Positions 50,575 through 60,700 of a stretch of DNA of 64,000 nucleotides are shown here, in pieces. The translations under genes were made by a program, and so were the position numbers. The number at the start of each line of letters is the position of its first letter. The stretch's first letter is position 1. A model generated the notes under the pieces. The model had not been told where the DNA came from and did no database searches. It saw only the letters and a list, made by a program, of their open reading frames with translations. This DNA is from Chitinophaga niabensis (GTDB lineage: Bacteria; Bacteroidota; Bacteroidia; Chitinophagales; Chitinophagaceae): positions 372,001 through 436,000 of the forward strand of contig NZ_FSRA01000001.1 of assembly GCF_900129465.1 (NCBI RefSeq), read 5' to 3'.

Positions 50575-50616
50575 AGGAACTCTCAGCAGCTATGCAGGGA
50601 GTTCCTTTTCCTTTTT
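50575..50616 (+). terminator. Hairpin between first and second operon genes (attenuator-like)
   Basis: AGGAACTC (50575-50582) pairs with GAGTTCCT (50599-50606), followed by TTTCCTTTTT. It may lower expression of the imelysin/HTTM/receptor genes relative to DUF4856. Confidence 0.55.
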
Positions 50617-50621
50617 AATGA

Positions 50622-51749
50622 ATGTTTAAATCAGGCCAAGTGAAAAAAATCGTTTTTGTTTTAGCTGTTACGGTATTCTGCGCCTGCAGCAAGTCCTCAG
50701 ACAAAGGAGGAGAAACACCCAATGCCTTTGATAAAACGGCCATGCTGACCAATTATGCGGACAATCTCATTATCCCGGGTTACACTGCCCTGCAGCAGAA
50801 ATTACAGGTATTGCAGGCTGCCTCTGATGCATTTCTTGCTGCACCCACCATTGCAACACAGGCAACGCTGAAAACTGCCTATACAGATGCACAGTTACAG
50901 TATGAAAGGATCACATCTTTTCATTTTGGCCCTGCGGAAACCGTACTGCTGGATATCTTCGCGAACTTCTCCGGCAGCCTGGACTATAACTTTAATACGG
51001 CAGGCCAGCTCACCGGTTTTTCCATAGATAGTGTGAGCATTGAAAACAATATCAGCACGGGTACCTACAATCTTGCCACCATGAGCAGAGCTTCCTTTTA
51101 TTCACAAGGATTCCCGGCCCTGAACTATCTCTGTTTCGGCCCGAATGCCATTGCTAAATTTGGCACTAACACCGCAGCTCGAGTAAAGTATGTAAAGGAT
51201 GTGCTGGCCCGCTTAAAAGGTCTTGTAGACGGTGTGGTTACCAGCTGGGGTACTTACCGTGCGGACTTTATCAGCAATACGAAAACCAATGTAGGCAGCC
51301 CTATCGGTAATATGGTGAACCAGATTGCCTACCAGATGGACCTGCTTAAAGGCCCCCGCATTGGCTGGCCCTTTGGCAAACAGTCCAACGGAACCGTGTT
51401 TGCCACCAAGGTAGAAGCATATTTTACGAATAATTCAGTAGCACTGGCTGTAGAAAATATCAACGCCCTGAAGAAAACATACAACGGCGGTGGCAACGGA
51501 AAAGGTCTTTCCGATTACCTGGTTGCACTTGGTAAAACAACGTTGAACAACGATATCCTCGCACAGTTCGATCTCGTGTCCACAAAGCTGAGTGCGATCC
51601 CGGACCCTTTGTCAACATCCCTTACCACACAAACAGCTGTTGTGGAAGCTGCTTATAAAGAAATCCAAAAACTGCTTACCCTGATAAAAACGGACCTGGC
51701 TTCCGCCACTGCAGTTCAAATCACTTTTGTAGATAATGATGGGGACTAA
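50622..51749 (+). CDS. Imelysin-family lipoprotein
   Basis: 375 residues from the ATG at 50622; a GTG at 50640 would give a tidier signal (VKKIVFVLAVTVFCACS, with Cys as lipidation site). HFGPAETVLLDIFANF and QGFPALNYLCFG match the two blocks of the imelysin (M75) fold. In other imelysins the second block is GxHxxE, with His and Glu as metal ligands; here it reads GFPALN, so both are absent. Helical throughout. Thought to take part in iron or other metal uptake at the cell envelope, but the role of this divergent branch is unproven. The HTTM gene overlaps its 3' end by 14 bases. Confidence 0.88.
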   Translation: MFKSGQVKKIVFVLAVTVFCACSKSSDKGGETPNAFDKTAMLTNYADNLIIPGYTALQQKLQVLQAASDAFLAAPTIATQATLKTAYTDAQLQYERITSFHFGPAETVLLDIFANFSGSLDYNFNTAGQLTGFSIDSVSIENNISTGTYNLATMSRASFYSQGFPALNYLCFGPNAIAKFGTNTAARVKYVKDVLARLKGLVDGVVTSWGTYRADFISNTKTNVGSPIGNMVNQIAYQMDLLKGPRIGWPFGKQSNGTVFATKVEAYFTNNSVALAVENINALKKTYNGGGNGKGLSDYLVALGKTTLNNDILAQFDLVSTKLSAIPDPLSTSLTTQTAVVEAAYKEIQKLLTLIKTDLASATAVQITFVDNDGD

Positions 51750-53094
51750 AGCAGGGGAGTCATTTTCTTTCAAAGGCATGTTAAGCGGAGCAGCCTTGAG
51801 GTTGCCCGTTTCCATTGCTCCATTGATCACGTTTAGGATCGTATTCGGTTTATTAATGTTCTTAAGCCTGGTCCGTTTCTGGTACCGGGGATGGATCACC
51901 TCCGTTTATGTTACCCCCGGTTTTCATTTTACCTATATGGGTTTTGAGTGGGTGCGTCCTTTGGGGGACTTAGGCATGCACCTGCTTTTTCTGGCCATCA
52001 TTATATGCACCCTGCTTATTACGCTGGGGCTTTTCTACAGGGTAGCTGCCATCATCTTCTTTATAGGTTTTACTTATGTGGAACTGCTGGATGTAACCAC
52101 CTATCTCAACCATTACTATTTTATCAGCCTGGTGGCCTTCCTGATGATCTGGCTTCCTGCAAACAGGGATTATTCCCTGGATGTATTACTAAAGCCTGAA
52201 AAAAGAAGGAAACTGGTACCTGCATGGACCATCGGTATCATCCGTTTTCAGATGGCGGTGGTATATATCTTCGCCGGTCTGGCGAAACTAAACCCTGACT
52301 GGTTGCTGGATGCCCAGCCTATGCGCACATGGCTGCCGGCCAAAACACATTTGCCCATTGTAGGCGCCTATATGTATGAAACATGGGTGGCCTATCTCTT
52401 CTCCTGGTTCGGTGCTGTATATGACCTCTTTATTGTGTTCTTTTTATTAAACAGGAAGGCCCGCCCATACGCTTATGCGGTAGTTGTGATCTTTCACGTT
52501 GCCACTGCTATCTTTTTCCCCGGTATTGGCATGTTCCCGTATGTGATGATCTCCTGCAGCCTGGTATTTTTCTCCGGCGCATTCCATGAAAAACTGCAAC
52601 GGTTCTTTCCGTTCTACGATCATAGCTTTAATGATACGCCATATCATTTTAAATATAATTTATCCATCGCGGCAGGGATCTATATATTCCTGCAACTGGT
52701 TATTCCCTTAAGGTTTTTATTATATCCCGGTCACCTTTTCTGGCATGAAGAAGGTTACCGTTTCTCCTGGCGTGTGATGTTGATGGAGAAAGCAGGGTCT
52801 GCTTACTTCACCGTTAAGGATAAAGATCATTCCATAGAGGTGAACAACGCAGAATTTTTAACACCCCTGCAGGAGAAGATGATGTGTACACAACCGGACC
52901 TGATCCTGAAGTATGCACATCACCTGGCAAAAGTATTCGAAGCACGCGGGCTCGTTAACCCGGGAGTATATGGAGAGGTCTATGTATCCCTCAATGGAGA
53001 ACGCTCCCGTCTTTTTATAGATTCAACAATTAACCTGGCGGAAACGCCGGTATCATGGAAGCATTACAACTGGGTTTTACCCTATAGAAATTAG
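51736..53094 (+). CDS. HTTM (vitamin K gamma-carboxylase-like) membrane protein
   Basis: 452 residues with about seven to eight membrane segments in the first 320 residues, then a soluble C-terminal part. ITFRIVFGLLMFLSLVRFWY, the motif YHYFISLVAFLM-like YYFISLVAFLMIWLPANRDYS, and VVYIFAGLAKLNPDWLLDAQ with TWLPAKTHLP are typical HTTM. Homologous to vitamin K-dependent carboxylases, but bacterial HTTM proteins have no demonstrated substrate. In this gene order it is the third member of an imelysin operon. The stop is four bases before the receptor gene. Confidence 0.9.
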   Translation: MMGTKAGESFSFKGMLSGAALRLPVSIAPLITFRIVFGLLMFLSLVRFWYRGWITSVYVTPGFHFTYMGFEWVRPLGDLGMHLLFLAIIICTLLITLGLFYRVAAIIFFIGFTYVELLDVTTYLNHYYFISLVAFLMIWLPANRDYSLDVLLKPEKRRKLVPAWTIGIIRFQMAVVYIFAGLAKLNPDWLLDAQPMRTWLPAKTHLPIVGAYMYETWVAYLFSWFGAVYDLFIVFFLLNRKARPYAYAVVVIFHVATAIFFPGIGMFPYVMISCSLVFFSGAFHEKLQRFFPFYDHSFNDTPYHFKYNLSIAAGIYIFLQLVIPLRFLLYPGHLFWHEEGYRFSWRVMLMEKAGSAYFTVKDKDHSIEVNNAEFLTPLQEKMMCTQPDLILKYAHHLAKVFEARGLVNPGVYGEVYVSLNGERSRLFIDSTINLAETPVSWKHYNWVLPYRN

Positions 53095-53098
53095 CGCA

Positions 53099-55477
53099 AT
53101 GAGAAAGTTTCAATTAATGATGATGATGTGCCTGATAAGTGTGGTGTCCTACGCACAATACAACATAAACGGCTCCTTACGCCGTGGCGATGAACCAGTG
53201 GCGCATGCAACGGTAATACTATTGCCCGGCTCACAACAGAAACTAAGTGATGAGAATGGTTTTTTCCGGTTCACGAAACTCACACCGGGCACATACACTA
53301 TCAAAATAGGTGATTATGAAGAAACCATTGTGATCACAGATAAACATGTGGTGGCAGATATTAACCTGTTAAAGAACATTACCCTTTCCGATGTGGTTGT
53401 CACCGGTAAAAGGAACGAATCTGTATCCGGTATGCTGAAGGATGTTTCCGGCACAACCATCAACGCGGGAAAGAAAACAGAGGTGATCAATATGCGGCAT
53501 ATCAATGCTAACCTGGCTACTAATAATACCCGCCAGATCTATGCACGCATACCCGGCCTGAACATCTGGGAGTATGACAGGGGGGGGCTGCAGCTTGGTA
53601 TCGGTGGGCGTGGCCTCAGTCCTAACCGTTCTTCTAATTTTAATATCCGCCAGAATGGATATGATATCAGTGCGGATGCGCTGGGATATCCTGAAAGTTA
53701 TTATACACCTTCTTCAGAAGCGATAGAAAGGATAGAGATCGTTCGCGGTGCGGCAAGCCTGCAATATGGCCCGCAGTTTGGAGGGCTGATCAATTTCATC
53801 ATGAAAGAAGGCCCTAAGGCAAAACCTTTCGAACTCACTACCAGGCAAACGCTGGGTTCTTATGGATTCTTCAACTCCTTTAACAGCGTAGGTGGTACTA
53901 TTGCTAAGAACAAGCTGAACTATTATGCTTTCTACCAGTTCAAAAGAGGAGACGACTGGCGCCCGAACAGCCATTATGATCAGCACAATGCTTATGTACA
54001 TCTTGCCTATGATGTAACGCCCAAATTCAGGATCACGGGAGAGTATACTTTAATGAAATACCTGGCTCAGCAACCCGGAGGTTTAACAGATGCACAGTTC
54101 AAAGAAGATCCCTCCGTATCTGTACGGGCAAGGAACTGGTTTAAAGTTGACTGGAACCTGATCAGCCTGAACCTGGATTATGCGTTTAATGAGCATACGC
54201 GCCTGAATTGGCGGAATTATACATTGCAGGGAGGAAGAGATGCCCTGGGGGTCTTATCGTACATTAACCGCCCTGATAATGGGGGGAACAGGGATTTCCT
54301 GTCTGACCGTTACAGCAACTTTGGCTCGGAGCTCCGTTTCATTCATCAGTACAAATTTATAAAAGACCTGCGGAGTACAGTATTAGTAGGTACCCGTGTA
54401 TATAAAGGGCTCACTAAACGCAAACAGGGAAGCGCCAGTGATGGCAGTGGGGATGACTTTGTTTTCAATGGCCTTGAGCCGGACCTTTCCGGGTTTAAAT
54501 TCCCCGGTACCAATATCGCCGCTTTCGCAGAGAATGTATTCCAGATCAACAAACACTGGAGCATTACCCCCGGCATCCGTTTCGAACATATCAATACAAA
54601 GTCGGAAGGGTATTACTATAAACTGAATATTTTCATTCCCAACGAGCGGATCACGGAGAGCAGAAGTAATCCGCGTTCCTTTACTTTACTCGGGGTAGGA
54701 ACTTCCTGGAAGTTCAACAATGGCACTGAAGTATATGCCAACATTTCCCAGAATTACCGTTCCATCAACTTCAACGATATCCGCGTGGTAAATGCAAACG
54801 CAAAAGTGGATCCCGATCTGAAAGATGAAGATGGGTATAATGTAGACCTTGGGTTCAGGGGTACCTACAGGAACTGGTTATACCTCGATGTGAGCCTCTT
54901 CTATCTTAAGTACAACGGCAGGATAGGTTCTATCTTTACCCGTGATTCCAGTTTCATGACCTACCGCCTGCGCACGAATGTATCAGACAGCAGGAACTAT
55001 GGGCTGGAAACTTTACTGGAAGGAGACCTGTTGAAGGCCATCACCCGGGGAAGATCAAAATATAAACTGAACGTATATACAAGTCTTTCCCTGATAGATG
55101 CCCGTTATATCAATACAAAGAATACCGCTATTGCAGATAAGCTGGTTGAGAATGTACCCCCTGTTTTAGTACGTACGGGATTGTCTTTCGGCAGCCCGAG
55201 GTTTAATATCACCTACCAGTACTCCTACCAGGCCAAACAATATTCTGATGCTACCAATACAGAAGAAACCCCCACGGCAGTTGATGGTGCTGTGCCGGCC
55301 TTTAGTGTAATGGACCTGAGCCTCAGTTATAACTGGCGGAAGTTCACCGTTTACACCGGGGTGAATAACCTGGCAGATGAAAAGTATTTTACGCGCCGTG
55401 CCGATGGCTATCCCGGGCCTGGTATTTTACCGGCGGACAGAAGGAACCTGTATGTGACGCTGCAGTTTAAGTTATAG
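53099..55477 (+). CDS. TonB-dependent receptor, FecA-like
   Basis: 792 residues; signal peptide ending SYAQ (about 20). A carboxypeptidase-regulatory-like domain (INGSLRRGDEPVAHATVILL) precedes the plug, which contains LSDVVVTGKRNESV, ARIPGLNIWEYDRGGLQLG, RNGYDISADALGYPE and ERIEIVRGAASLQYGPQFGG. The barrel ends with GVNNLADEKYFTRRADGYPG and LYVTLQFKL. It resembles FecA-like ferric-siderophore/dicitrate receptors. Last gene of the DUF4856 operon, followed by a strong terminator. Ligand unknown. Confidence 0.92.
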   Translation: MRKFQLMMMMCLISVVSYAQYNINGSLRRGDEPVAHATVILLPGSQQKLSDENGFFRFTKLTPGTYTIKIGDYEETIVITDKHVVADINLLKNITLSDVVVTGKRNESVSGMLKDVSGTTINAGKKTEVINMRHINANLATNNTRQIYARIPGLNIWEYDRGGLQLGIGGRGLSPNRSSNFNIRQNGYDISADALGYPESYYTPSSEAIERIEIVRGAASLQYGPQFGGLINFIMKEGPKAKPFELTTRQTLGSYGFFNSFNSVGGTIAKNKLNYYAFYQFKRGDDWRPNSHYDQHNAYVHLAYDVTPKFRITGEYTLMKYLAQQPGGLTDAQFKEDPSVSVRARNWFKVDWNLISLNLDYAFNEHTRLNWRNYTLQGGRDALGVLSYINRPDNGGNRDFLSDRYSNFGSELRFIHQYKFIKDLRSTVLVGTRVYKGLTKRKQGSASDGSGDDFVFNGLEPDLSGFKFPGTNIAAFAENVFQINKHWSITPGIRFEHINTKSEGYYYKLNIFIPNERITESRSNPRSFTLLGVGTSWKFNNGTEVYANISQNYRSINFNDIRVVNANAKVDPDLKDEDGYNVDLGFRGTYRNWLYLDVSLFYLKYNGRIGSIFTRDSSFMTYRLRTNVSDSRNYGLETLLEGDLLKAITRGRSKYKLNVYTSLSLIDARYINTKNTAIADKLVENVPPVLVRTGLSFGSPRFNITYQYSYQAKQYSDATNTEETPTAVDGAVPAFSVMDLSLSYNWRKFTVYTGVNNLADEKYFTRRADGYPGPGILPADRRNLYVTLQFKL

Positions 55478-55491
55478 CTTCAAGATCCATG

Positions 55492-55535
55492 GCAAAGCCC
55501 CCGCAACACCCTGTTGCGGGGGCTTTGCTATTTTA
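55492..55535 (+). terminator. Strong terminator after TonB receptor
   Basis: GCAAAGCCCCCGCAAC (55492-55507) pairs perfectly over 16 bp with GTTGCGGGGGCTTTGC (55513-55528) around ACCCT, then TATTTTATTT. Confidence 0.9.
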
Positions 55536-55582
55536 TTTCATGATAATTTAATATTTTGGCTGCTTATTAATGCCGGAAAACT

Positions 55583-56167
55583 ATGTCCAACATCGCGGAA
55601 ATTGGCCTCTACAACTATTTGGCAGAGAACAAGGTGCCCGGATTGAAAGAGAACGTGAAACTGATCACCCTTAAAAAGGGTGCGCAGTTATATGGCACCT
55701 CAGAGCGCTTTACAGATATCTACGAGATCGTAGCCGGTGCTGTAAAACTAGGGGGTATTTCAGGCAAGGGAAAGGATTATATCTATGAACTGGTAACACC
55801 CGGCGAATTCTTTGGTAACCTGGCCGTATTAGGTGATACCTTTTGCGAGTTCTGTAAAACCCTCACCGCAACACAGTTCCGTTCCTACAAAGTAGATTTT
55901 TTCAAACACCTGATGACGCATGATCCCAAAGTGGCAGAATGGTGTTTTGCCAAGATCGTATACCGCTGGAACAAAACAGAATCCATGCTGGCCAATATCC
56001 GTTCTTACGAACCCCGGGAGCGGATACTTTTATTATATGCAGACCTGCATAAGAAGATCGTTACACCCGGCAACCGGGAAGTATTCCTGAATAAACTGAT
56101 AACGTATAATGATATAGCAGACCTCACTGCAACAACGCGGCAACTGGCTGCAGATACGATCAGATAG
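55583..56167 (+). CDS. Crp/Fnr-family regulator with shortened HTH
   Basis: 194 residues. The cNMP-binding fold is complete (KKGAQLYGTSERFTDIYEIV, GGISGKGKDYIYELVTPGEFFG, FRSYKVDFFKHLMTHDPK). The C-terminal HTH is shorter than usual: NDIADLTATTRQLAADTIR and then a stop, whereas relatives run on with a wing of some 20 residues. No other frame after the stop resumes the sequence. It may still bind DNA, as the recognition helix TTRQLAADTIR is intact. Upstream is a terminator and downstream the phosphoesterase genes. Confidence 0.82.
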   Translation: MSNIAEIGLYNYLAENKVPGLKENVKLITLKKGAQLYGTSERFTDIYEIVAGAVKLGGISGKGKDYIYELVTPGEFFGNLAVLGDTFCEFCKTLTATQFRSYKVDFFKHLMTHDPKVAEWCFAKIVYRWNKTESMLANIRSYEPRERILLLYADLHKKIVTPGNREVFLNKLITYNDIADLTATTRQLAADTIR

Positions 56168-56285
56168 CTTTGTGAAACCCCTTGTATTGCCTGTTACCCC
56201 CTGTTTTATGTAAGATTCTAACATCGGTAATGATTCCGTAACTATTTGGTGACCTTCCCGAAACTACCCCGCATACTTCTTCTGT

Positions 56286-56293
56286 TAACTTTG
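56286..56293 (+). promoter_or_regulatory. TAnnTTTG -7 element for the first phosphoesterase gene
   Basis: TAACTTTG lies 56 bases before the ATG at 56350, so this operon has a leader, unlike several other genes here. Confidence 0.6.
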
Positions 56294-56349
56294 CATTCTC
56301 TCCATTTGACCTGGCATTTATTTCGAACGTTCTAATCAAAGACAAAATT

Positions 56350-57735
56350 ATGCGAAGGAACACGTTGTGTTTTGCAATGGCATCCCTATGCCTTTTATTT
56401 TCCAGTTCACCTGTATTCGCACAGCAGCCAAAACAGGCAAAGTATGTAGTACTTATCAGTATTGACGGATTAAGACCAGACTTCTATCTTGATCCTTCCT
56501 GGCCTGTGCCCAACCTGCATTTCATGAAGGATAACGGTACCTATGCAGAAGGTGTGCGTGGTGTTTTTCCTACCGTCACCTATCCCTCTCATACTACTAT
56601 TATTACAGGTGCTATGCCTGCACGTCATGGCATCTATTATAATACCATCTTTTCTGATTCCGGTTCTACAGGTACCTGGTATCGTGATGAGAAATTTATT
56701 CAGACCGCTACGTTATGGGATGCCGTACACCAGGGGGGGATGACATCTGCCTGCCTGTCCTGGCCCGTATCTGTTGGCGCTCCCATAGATTATAATGTAC
56801 CAGAGTCATGGGAGAGAGGAGCAAACATTAATCCTAATGTAGCGCCTGCAGGCCTTTGGGAAGAGATACAGCAGAATGCTACCGGTAAGCTCAGCTATAA
56901 CCAGATGACACTTAATAACCTGGCGATAGATGAGAACCTGAGCCGCATGGCTGCTTACCTGTTGAAAAAGTACAAACCTAATTTCACCACCGTTCACATT
57001 GTTTGCGTAGATCATGCACAACACGAAACCGGCCGTAGTGGCGATGAAGTAAAGAAAGCACTGGCTTCTGCAGACCATGCGGTGAGTAATATACTCGAAG
57101 CCATACAGGCTGCAGGCATTGCAGACAGCACGGCTATCATCGTTACCGGAGACCATGGTTTTGTGGATATCAATACCAGTTTCAATCCCAATGTATTGCT
57201 TGCTAAAAACGGGCTCACTGATAAGAATAACTGGAAAGCCATGTTCCACAGCAGCAGCGGTTCCGCTTTCCTGCACCTGAAAAATAAAGGAGATGTTAAA
57301 ACACTGGCCAAAGTACGTGCTATCCTGGATAGTGTTCCTGCATCCGTAAAAAAACTTTACCGCATTGTAGAAAAGCCTGAATTGGATAAGATCGGTGCAG
57401 ATCCCAATGCCGTATTAGCCCTCGCAGCCATTGAAGGCGTATCTATCTCCGGCAGCAGCAGCGGAGGACTGGTAAGGCCGGGCCGTGGCGGAACACACGG
57501 TTTCTTCCCTGACTTCGCGCATATAGAAACAGGATTCATTGCATATGGTGCAGGGATCAGCAATGGTGTGGTAGTGCCTAAAATGGGGCTGGAAGATATC
57601 GCGCCTGTTATTGCCAACCTGCTGGGATTACAATTCAATGCACCGGATGGTGTGCTGTTACCCGGAATAATAAGATCGCAGGGCCGCAGAGAGAACAGGC
57701 CCGTAGTGAATGGAAATATTAATGACACAAAATAG
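56350..57735 (+). CDS. NPP-type phosphodiesterase/pyrophosphatase (alkaline phosphatase superfamily)
   Basis: 461 residues with signal peptide (ending PVFAQ, about 25). Metal site motif VLISIDGLRPD with Asp39; nucleophile region FPTVTYPSH with Thr77; the second metal half reads VCVDHAQHETGRSG and TGDHGFVDI, the last with an Asp-His pair, and His483-type GTHGFFPD near the end. The protein hydrolyses phosphodiesters, nucleotides or sugar-phosphate diesters in the periplasm. It begins the operon of phosphoesterases; the Oar-like receptor gene starts three bases on. Confidence 0.92.
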   Translation: MRRNTLCFAMASLCLLFSSSPVFAQQPKQAKYVVLISIDGLRPDFYLDPSWPVPNLHFMKDNGTYAEGVRGVFPTVTYPSHTTIITGAMPARHGIYYNTIFSDSGSTGTWYRDEKFIQTATLWDAVHQGGMTSACLSWPVSVGAPIDYNVPESWERGANINPNVAPAGLWEEIQQNATGKLSYNQMTLNNLAIDENLSRMAAYLLKKYKPNFTTVHIVCVDHAQHETGRSGDEVKKALASADHAVSNILEAIQAAGIADSTAIIVTGDHGFVDINTSFNPNVLLAKNGLTDKNNWKAMFHSSSGSAFLHLKNKGDVKTLAKVRAILDSVPASVKKLYRIVEKPELDKIGADPNAVLALAAIEGVSISGSSSGGLVRPGRGGTHGFFPDFAHIETGFIAYGAGISNGVVVPKMGLEDIAPVIANLLGLQFNAPDGVLLPGIIRSQGRRENRPVVNGNINDTK

Positions 57736-57738
57736 AAT

Positions 57739-60700
57739 ATGATCAAACTTCTAAATCACACTTTTCAAACGATTATGGCTATGTTAACGAAGAAAACGTT
57801 ACGCTACCTGTTATGTATGTTCCTCCTGCCGCTGTCAATGAGCGCACAGGTGACCTCAGGGTTGATCACCGGTACTGTAAAAGGCCCGGACGGAAAAGGC
57901 CTGGAAGGCGCTTCCGTTACCGCAATACACCAACCCTCCGGAACACGTTCTGTAAATGTTGCCCGTAAAGGCGGGTCGTTTACACTCACGGGTTTACGCA
58001 TAGGCGGACCTTATATTTTAAAGGTGGAATTTGTAGGCTACAAACCACAGATCGTGGAAGACTTCCGTATTTTATTAGGTGAACCTTACGACATCACCGT
58101 TACCATGACTAACGAAACCGTAAGGGAGTTACAAGGCGTTAGCATCAACTCTGTAAAGCGAAAAGCAGCTACAGAAAAGAGTGGTGCCGCTACAGTGATA
58201 GATTCCAGGCAACTGGCCACACTGCCTTCTTTCTCCAGGAGTATCACAGACTTCACCAGGTTAACGCCACAATCCAATGGAGGTAGTTCATTTGCAGGCA
58301 GAAGCGGTTACTACAACAACCTGAAAGTAGATGGTGCCAACCTGAACAACAGTTTCGGATTAAGCTCAGACCCATTGCCCGGCGGTGGTGCAGAGCCCAT
58401 CTCCCTGGATGCGTTTGACGAGATCTCTGTAAATATAGCACCGGTAGATGTACGCCAGTCCGGCTTCACAGGTGCAGGCATCAATGCCGTTACTAAAAGC
58501 GGTACCAATGAATACCACGGGTCTATCTTCACTTTCTACCGCGATCCATCTATGAACGGAAGGAAAGTAGCAGATATCGTGTATGACAGGCAAACCGGTT
58601 CTTCTAAAAAATCTTTCGGTGCCAACTTCGGTGGCCCGATCATTAAAAATAAACTCTTCTTCTTCATCAATGGAGAATATGAAGTGAACTCCGGTTCCAG
58701 GATCACGAACTACATTCCCTCCGGCTTGCCGGAAGGCAGTACCGTAGTAGGTACCGAATCCTTTCCGCATGTGGATTCCCTGGCTAAGCTCTCTAAGTTC
58801 CTGAAAGATACCTATGGTTATGAAACAGGTGCTTATATTGATTATCCCTCTGCTAAAAGAGATAACTACAAGTACATTGTTAAGTTAGACTGGAACATCA
58901 ACAACCGCCATAAGCTCACGGCCAAGTTCCAGGACTATGTAGGTAATGAAGAGCCTTCTTCCATCAATGGTAACTCTATCATCGGCGGCGGTGGATTTTC
59001 CCTTCCGGGTTCTACTTCTGTAATATCCACATTACCCAACAGCCGGATGAGCAACAGGTCCCTGGCCTTTGCCAACTCGGTATACGGATTCAAACACACC
59101 GTGCGTTCCGGTACACTGGAACTGAACAGTAACTATCGCAATATTTCCAATAACCTGCTTGTAACAATCAGCAGGATCCAGGATACAAGGATCACCAACA
59201 GTTCACCATTCCCGCTGGTGGATATCATGGAAGGTACTGCCGTGGCACACAACTATATGACCTTTGGTTATGAGCCTTTCAGCTACAACAACGATGTGAT
59301 CAATAAGGTATGGAACATTACAGATAACTTTTCTTATTATACCGGTAAACATACTATCACTGCCGGTTTCTCCTATGAACACCAGATGGTAGGTAATATG
59401 TTCATGCCGGGTGCACAAAGCTATTATGTGTACAATTCGCTCAACGACTTTATCACACAGGCTGCACCACTTTATTATTCCTATGCTTATTCCATGGTGC
59501 CTGGTAAAAAAGCCGTGTATTCAGCTGAACTGAATTACGGCCAGGCTGCCTTATATGTACAGGACGAAATAAAAGTAACGCCTAAATTGAAAGTAACGCT
59601 GGGCCTGAGAGCAGAAAGACCGGTGTATACCCAGAAAGCACTGGAGAATCCTGCCATCACTGCACTGACCTTCCCTGACAAGAACGGTACCATGAAGCAT
59701 TACAACGGTCAATGGCCAGGCCCGCAGATCAACTTCTCACCACGTATCGGTGCAAGATGGGATGCATTTGGCGATAAATCCCTCATCATCAGAGGTAGTA
59801 TGGGGGTATTCAATGGTCTTAATCCTTTTGTATGGTTAACGAATATGCCTACCAACTCCGGTATGTACCAGAACGCCGTAGCATTACGTAATACCAATGC
59901 AGACGAAGCCAAGGTACTGGCAGACATGAAGTTCGATCCTAACGTAGATGGATATGCAGGTCTTTTCCCACCGGTAGCCGGTACTTCTATTCCTACCAAC
60001 ATTGTATTAATAGATCCTAATTTCAAATTCCCGCAGATCTTCAGAACAGACATTGCGGTGGATAAAAACCTGGGCAATGGCTGGAACTTTACAGCAGAAG
60101 GTTTGATCACGAAAGATATCAATGCTGTGCGCATGCGCAACGGTAACCTGAAAGAAGCCACCGGTATTGCCAATGGCCCGGATAACAGGCCCCGGTTTAT
60201 TTCTCCTAATGCTTCAGACCGTTATATTTATCCTTCACTGGGATCGGCTGTTATCGTGGAAAACACCAGCAAAGGGTATTCCTATGCTTTAACTGCACAG
60301 TTGTCTAAAGGATTTGCGAAAGGTTTCTATGGTTCAATCGCTTATACTTTCACCGGTGCGAAAGATATTTCCGGTAACTCCGGTTCCCAGGCATATTCTA
60401 TCTGGAACTCAAATCCAACCGTAGGTACTTCCAACGAAATGGAACTGAACCCGTCTTCTTCCGTAGCCCGCCACAGGGTGATCAGCATGCTGAGCTACAG
60501 GATAGAATACCTGAACCATGCTGCTACTACCATATCCCTCATTTACGAAGGATCACCTAATGGTAACCTTACCTACAGGCTCAATGGCGACATGAACGGC
60601 GATGGTAATAACCAGGACCTGATGTTTGTTCCTAGCAAAGCCACAGACCTCACTTTTGAAGCATATTCTGCTACTGTGAATGGTGCTACTATCAATTTTA

